The position numbers were made by a program, and so were the translations under genes. Of a DNA stretch of 64,000 nt, positions 57,704 to 64,000 are shown in pieces. Below the pieces are notes generated by a model. The model did not search any database and was not told the origin of the DNA. It saw nothing but the letters and a program-made list of their open reading frames with translations. This DNA comes from Chionis minor (Eukaryota; Chordata; Aves; Charadriiformes; Chionididae). The stretch lies in contig VZSF01007823.1 in the NCBI GenBank assembly GCA_013398295.1, forward strand, positions 841,115-905,114, given 5' to 3'. Position 1 is the first letter of the stretch. Every line of letters starts with the position of its first letter.

Positions 57704-58035
57704 CCAAAGCATTCCAAAGTTTCATGCTCGCTGTATTCTGAAGACAGCATGGGGGTGGAAAAACCCTACTGTTTAAGGTAATAGAGTTGAAATCATTAAA
57801 GAGGCTTCAGGAATCAGCCTTTTGCAGTCACCAAACATGTTCTTCGTTCAGGACAAATGCTTACTTGAGAGAAGAGCGTCTAAATAGCCAGAAAAACCCA
57901 AGCACAGCAAACTTACAGGGACCTTTTAACAAGGTATGAATTCATTATGTAATAATCTAAGAAACAGATGGCAACTGTTTTAAAACTAAGCCCAGCCTTA
58001 AGCAAGCCTGCTCAACTCATATTTCATTTTTCTGA

Positions 58036-58067
58036 AAAAAAAAACCAAAAACCCAAACCCAAAACCC
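58036..58067. repeat. A/C-rich tract, G-rich on the IPO7 transcript
   Basis: Plus strand A-run followed by CC and three CCC groups (58045-58067). The transcribed copy therefore has GGG, GGG, GGG and GG separated by 3 to 5 bases. Confidence 0.9.
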
Positions 58068-58487
58068 ACAGCTTCAGATGATCATTTATGCATTACTGCA
58101 CCAACTGTCAGCATACCTATACAACAGCAAACCAGCAGTACGGAGACCTGAATGGAGCGACATCTGCAGACTAACAACTTTGCAAGGATTTGACAGAGTT
58201 CACTTACAAAGAAAATTTTCTTACAATAATGAGAAATGTCATTGATACACTAAATGACACATTAAATACCTTAGCATTATTACAGCACCCTTTACCCATC
58301 TTTCCTAAGCATCAAAAACTGGAGACATTAATTTTGCTGGAAAAAGTGAATTGTAATTCTTAAAAACTAACTCTCCTTTTTATAAGTGGAAAGCAACATA
58401 ATTTTCCTCAAGGTCAAGAGTCAATGGATATGAGCTGCAGTGAGGGAAATTCCTATTTTACAAAAGGGGGAAAAAAAAATTGACAAG

Positions 58488-58660
58488 GGTGGCCAAGGTC
58501 TGGAACAGTCTGTCCACAGAGGTTGTGGGACCTCATCCTTTGAGCTCAGCTGGACAAGTCCTGATCTACCTCACCTAACTTTGAAACAACTTTGTTTCAG
58601 GAGGCTAGACCAGATGATCTGCAGAGGTCCCTTCTAACCTAATCACTCAATGATTCAAAT
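58488..58660 (+). mobile_element. Degraded CR1 3' fragment
   Basis: Plus-strand CR1 3' text: GGGTGGCCAAGGTCTGGAAC, then GGCTAGACCAGATGATCTGC and AGGTCCCTTCTAACCTAATC, ending near AATGATTCAAAT. It lies in IPO7 intron 1, opposite to the gene. Confidence 0.75.
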
Positions 58661-61600
58661 TGCCAAGATATAGTGCTGCTTTATCTTCACTTACATATCA
58701 ATATTGTTTCATATGTTCTTCGCAGCACTTCTACCAAAGACAACTTAACCCGTTAAACTCACAGGAAAACACCTCTTACCTATCTGTTACTCTGTTTGTC
58801 ACTCCTTACGTAAAGCAAATAAGTTAATACTTTGAAAACCACTGAAATTACACTATCCATTTATAAAAAAATAAATTATCGTCTCAGTCACTGCAGCAGA
58901 GCAAATGAAGGAGAAATAATGAGAAATTATCTTTATTCTTTTAGTAGGACCCAGAGCTCTTTTTGACAGCATGAAATGCCAACATTCCTCCTAAGAGCGT
59001 AACACTGTCCAGCTCACTCCCACAGCACTGGATTCTTCTCTCCAACCTTAACTTTCCCTAGCAAATATCTCCTACACGTTCCATTATAAACGAAAGGGAC
59101 AACCTAGAACATCAGATTTGTTCATGCATTTGTACTAAGATTTCATTACTGTAGCCTGTTTTATATCTCCCGTTATTTAAAACTGATTTTAAATGAAAAA
59201 TTAACTTAATGTCCACAACATGTTAAAATATTGTTGTGCATATTCATTCTGTGCACTACAAATCCACAGGCCACAGCAAACCCACAGAAGCAACACCGGC
59301 ATGTGGTTCAACTTAAATGTTCATTTGTAGAGTGCGTTTTGATGAATTGGGAGTAACTGACAGTGCACACAACTGATGAGCACACATCTTTCCGACCCAC
59401 ACCCCTCTGGTATCTCCAAGTCCTGAAGAAGCAAATATACTTTCAAATGAAAAGAAGTATTTTGTTTCAGCTGTCAGGGAACTGTTGAATAAATAAATTT
59501 ACAATAAAAATTACTTGTTGGTATTAATTTCTACTAGAGCTTCAGGTCCGTTAAGTTCCTTCTTTTCTTAAGCAACATTAATAGACACACTTTTCCTGCA
59601 ACACATACCAAATGACATTAGACCCTAATTCAGCACAGTATTTAATTATATGCCTAACACTAATGCCAGCAGAAGCACTCCTGTACTTGAATGTATTATT
59701 ATGAACTTGCTGAAGAAAGCTTTCAGTTTCAATAACCTTTAACTCACCTATGAATAAAGTCCTATTACAGTCTGCATAAAATGGACTTAAAAGTGCAAAC
59801 TGATGTCTTTCCACAATGACTACGATAAACTTAACAGTTACCTTTTCAATAGTGAAAATTTGCAATGCATTTCATGTTTGGGAATTGAAAAGCATTTAAT
59901 CTTAGAATTTTAAAAATTAAGGATTACTTTCCCTTTTTCATGACAAATGACAACTACCCTTTTAAGTAAAGCAGCTCTAACAGGGACATTTCAATAAAAG
60001 ATACAGAAATTGCTTAGGAAATATCAAGGAACTAATGGGAATAACAAAATGAATAAAAAAATGACGTATCTTAAAAGCAAAGAACAATAAAGAAATCGAC
60101 AACAGTGTACAAAACTGCCACACACTGAAATTTAATAAAATACCAAAGAAAAATCTTTTCTTCATTAAAGAATCAGGACTGAGCCTATAACTGTGGCAAG
60201 CTACAGAAGATCCCTAGAAAAGTCAATTATATTAGTATGTGGGATTAATATATTTTCTCTGGATTCTTTGAACTATAACGAATTTTAAAGGATAGAACCA
60301 AAACATCTACACCATTATCTTGGTTTTTTTAAAAGTTTACAAGTATCATCCTTATTAACATCTCAAGCATCAGACACCCACCAACCACGAGGATGAGGTA
60401 CTTTATCACCTTTGGTGGTTCAAAGCAGAGATTCACACTAGAAATAATTTGTGCTTTTAACACAAAGTAGCATAAGTACAGTAACTTGCACCTCCCAAAC
60501 AAAGCCTCCTCTCAATCCATTCAGTTCATAACTAAATTCACAGAGCTACATTAACACTTCTGTACATTCTATATGGAATATCAAGCACTTCCAAACTCTT
60601 TACAATGATCCCCTTCCGATGCCGCTGAATGGAAGGTGATGCCAGAGAAACTGAAACGTGGGGAGGAGTAAGGACAGCTGCATGAAACGTGTGTACTGAA
60701 TGGTCAAATAAAAGCACAGGTACCACAATAACCTGTCACTTGCACCCTTGTTTTGCTTTACTATTAAAAAGAACATCCAGTGTTTTACTGACACCTGTGA
60801 AAAACAAATAAAACTTGAAATAAGACAGCACATAGGTGACGCTTTTGTATTTACAGCATTAAAAAATACTGAACACACATCCATTTCAGCTATTTTAATC
60901 TTTAGTATTTTTACTCTCCAAAGATGGCTGCCTCTGAGGACATCATGTTCCTCTTCACTGACAGCATTGCTAAAAAAACCCAACCAAACAAAAAAACACA
61001 CCTATTTTAGGTACATATTCCATACAAATACTGGCTTTTGGTTTTAGTGCATGCAGTTAGCCAGAATACTTTGCTATACGAAAGACGAGCTGCAAATGAA
61101 GACTCATTAAAGGTCTATCATGCAATTATCTGAATGTAGAGGATTCTGCTGGCCCACGTGCGCCCCAGCCTCCAGAAGAATCGGGTGCACTGATGCCACT
61201 TCAGTGAAAGCCACTGGCAAGTAGCATCATTCCACACAGAAGCTACACCCACTGCTTCAGTATGCCAGAATTAAAGTTAGGATTTCACAATGGTGGTTAT
61301 CATATACTCTAAAACACATGGAGAACAGAAACAATTTCCATGATTTTAAAGTTTTGACATTGGTAAAACTTAGTCTTTTATTCTCTTGCTCCTTGTTTAC
61401 AATACCCTTTTCAAATATATATTAATTTAGAAAATTGTAATAACTGGGGAAAACATGGTTTTATCACAGTCGAAGTCTGTTTTCCAACTCGCAATTCAGT
61501 ATTAAGAAAAAAAACCACAACCAAACCTCATCTCCAGTCCTTCCCCCTTACAAATCCTCCAACATGCCATGTCACTGGTATGACTTTGTTGTCTAAGAGC

Positions 61601-64000
61601 CAAAGAATTCAGGGACTTTTCCCAAGAGCAGTCTTTGCTATGCAGCCTCGCTAGCTGAGGAATGTATTCTATCAGACCACAAACGTTGCACCACTGTCTG
61701 TTAATATCAATCACTGTTTCAGAACATACAATCTTTTTTGCATATTTCATTGCAGTTTTTCCTAGCAGAGTTGGTTTTAGCCATGTGCTAAACTACGCTT
61801 GAGATAAGTGTCATGCCACCTACATAATCTGAAATATAAATGAAGTTTGAAGTTAACATTAAAGAGACCAGTTCATCGCATATGAACTATCAACAGTTAA
61901 TCATGAAGCGGAAAAGCAGTTTTACCCCAGTAATGATAGCTTCTAAAGTCAGTTACATTCATTCTTAATACTAGAATTATTCATATCTTACACAAAACCT
62001 GCATACCACTAAATGACAAAACCAACAAGCTTCATCTCAGATAAAAAGACCTCCGTGCATTCTCCTTAAACATTTGAGAATTTAACATACTATAACAGAC
62101 ACACTACTGCAGGTACCTCCTTTACCCTTACCAAAACAGCAAATTGGAAGGGTAATATTTACTATGTATGAACTAGAACCCTAGGTTATTTATATAATTA
62201 TTCAAAGTAGCACACATTTAAATAAAGGCTACAATTTATTTTTAAAGGAGCTGAAAAAATACAAATTCAATACATCTCTGCCATTCCAATTTTGAAAAAA
62301 ACGTGCATGCAATTTTTGATCTAGACCATAACAGGACTAGGTAAACACAACTACTACACCGAGATTAAACAGTTTTTTCTATAGAAAGGTAAGGTCAGGA
62401 ACTGTAAGGCCATGCTGAATCAGCAAACTGCCCTGTAGCGCTCTTTCAATTCTTTTTTAAGAACTCAGCAGGTGTGGAAGTCATTCTGACCTCAGGTTTT
62501 CGCAAGCTAGTTCTGCCACCTCTTATGCAGCTACAATGCATATGTAAATCCAGTTTAAGGTCCACAAAAAATACATACATGCTTATCAGATCTTGTGAAC
62601 ATCCTTGATGCTCATTTCACCACAATACTGATTGCAAGTTACGAACCCTATTTGCTCTTCTGTTCACAGAGGAAAAAGGAATGTGCTCTTAGCAAAGGCT
62701 AGCTAAGCACACACAGTAACTATTTGCTAAGTCATGAGAAAGTGGCAAGTCGCCCTGTTTGCTGGGATTTTGCCTTGTACTGGTTAACATGCATGAAGAA
62801 CGTAACTTCTTCCTAAGGAAGACAAATCTCCCTTGGTTCCTTACTGCCCCCAAGGGGATTTCTGGTGTTGGACCAGCCTTGACACATACAGTTTAAAACC
62901 ATCCTTTCCCAAAGCATCTCTCATCTAGCACACACCAAAAATACATAGACAGAAGGTACGCAAAGTGAATATGAACAAGTACTTTTGGTAAAATGTCATA
63001 CTAACAACTTTAAAAGAGAATTCATAATCTGATAATATGAGCCAGGAAACTCACGCTCTGTTCTTGTTCTTCCTCACACTACAATATATAGATGTAGGTA
63101 TTACACATGAAGACCATGTTAGAAAAGGTTAAAAAAAAAAATTAAAGTTTGGGGTAACACTATAAATACCTATCCCTGAAGCATCTAAGACACAGTACTT
63201 CACCATTTGGAAATCCCTGTGTGAAAGGCACCACATAATAAGCAGCTCACTCCTTTCCCTTTGACAGCCTTTCACGCCAAAGCTCCCAGCAGTTACAGTC
63301 CAATCATTCAATTTAATCACTCCATCATTCTGAGATTTGTATCTATTAAGCAGGCAATGAAAGACACGGAACCAGGCCCTACTGTATTCTGTTAAATGGA
63401 TGGCGTGCTACAGCAACTAGTCAACAAGCTAAAGCAGTTTTCCTTCCCCTGTCGCTTGTATTAGGATATGAAAAAGCTTAAACATAACTTCTGAAAGGCA
63501 CTTTTTCAGTAGAGCAACAGGATAATTTTTGTAAACAAACTCTGTTAAGCTTTGATTTAGAAAAATTACGAGTTATTGGGGATTGCTCATTTTTTTTAAA
63601 AAAAAAAAAGGAAAACAAACCATTTTCAGCCACAAAAATCAGGCTGTTAGTCTAAAAAGATGTCTTAATAGCTCATATGTACTGGAGTTAACCTCATATA
63701 CTTACAAGACACACATAACAGTTATATCATAAATTCCCTGGAATTACAAAGAAGAAACCTGCAAGGAAAGTATTATCTAGCTACTGTGCCTTTATAAATA
63801 CATTGATATTAAAAGATGAAACACTGTGTATTATTTTCAGAGTGTCATTCCATGGCTGCATAGTTAAAAATATCTATTTTCATCACCATTTCTGGGAAAC
63901 ACTTTATACACACAGTACAAAGACTGTTTCAAAAGGCAACGCTGTCTTCTTGCTGCTTTCCAGTAGTTTACTTGAAGAGTCTGTTTCTAAGTCCTTTTAA

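Larger units (their letters stand above)
57558..64000 (-). other. IPO7: 3' part of IPO7 intron 1
   Basis: No exon 1 and no CpG island are visible, so the IPO7 promoter is off the right edge. The intron holds the CR1 fragment at 58488-58660, the 48-bp repeat copy and several A/C tracts; otherwise nothing recognised. Confidence 0.75.

Noticed and set aside
57558..64000. IPO7 exon 1 with the start codon
   Set aside because: No segment encodes the expected N-terminus and there is no CpG island, so it must lie beyond the right edge.

Overview
This is nuclear DNA from a vertebrate, almost certainly a bird. It is AT-rich, with short coding exons separated by long GT-AG introns, a GC-rich promoter island, and several CR1 LINE retrotransposon copies with avian-type 3' ends (runs of ATTCTATG-like repeats). 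No prokaryotic genes, CRISPR arrays or plasmid functions are present.

Two protein-coding genes fill the window, both on the minus strand. The right part (57557 down to 29424) holds exons 2 to 25 of IPO7 (importin-7). I reassembled all 24 exons by splice site and reading phase. They give 1,010 codons plus a stop, and with the usual 28-codon first exon (off the right edge) the total is 1,038 residues, the normal length of the family. A 3' UTR of about 2.9 kb ends at a good poly(A) site near 26.56 kb. The left part holds the 5' half of ZNF143 (Staf): a start-codon exon at 10121-10239 and five more exons down to 6195. These encode the N-terminal activation region with its repeated [13 protein letters not shown] motif. 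The zinc-finger exons lie beyond the left edge. The order IPO7 then ZNF143 on one strand is the order known from human chromosome 11p15, which supports both names.

Layout from left to right: 1-6194 ZNF143 intron with two CR1 copies and an AT-rich tandem palindrome; 6195-10239 ZNF143 coding exons; 10240 to about 22.8 kb ZNF143 first intron; about 22.84-23.88 kb a CpG-rich promoter island broken by a 768-base N gap; 24297-24488 an isolated GC-rich block bounded by single Ns, probably misplaced promoter sequence; 24.5-26.56 kb intergenic; 26.56-29.42 kb IPO7 3' UTR; 29424-57557 IPO7 exons with a 2-kb CR1 in intron 18 and a short CR1 in intron 2; 57558-64000 IPO7 intron 1.

The genes have unrelated jobs: IPO7 carries ribosomal proteins, histone H1 and other cargo into the nucleus, and ZNF143 activates snRNA-type and many mRNA promoters. 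I found no new multi-gene system. The observations worth checking are a GC-AG intron in IPO7, two in-frame alternative donors in the first ZNF143 coding exon, a 48-bp copy of IPO7 intron 1 fused to a truncated CR1, and the apparent assembly fault at the ZNF143 promoter.
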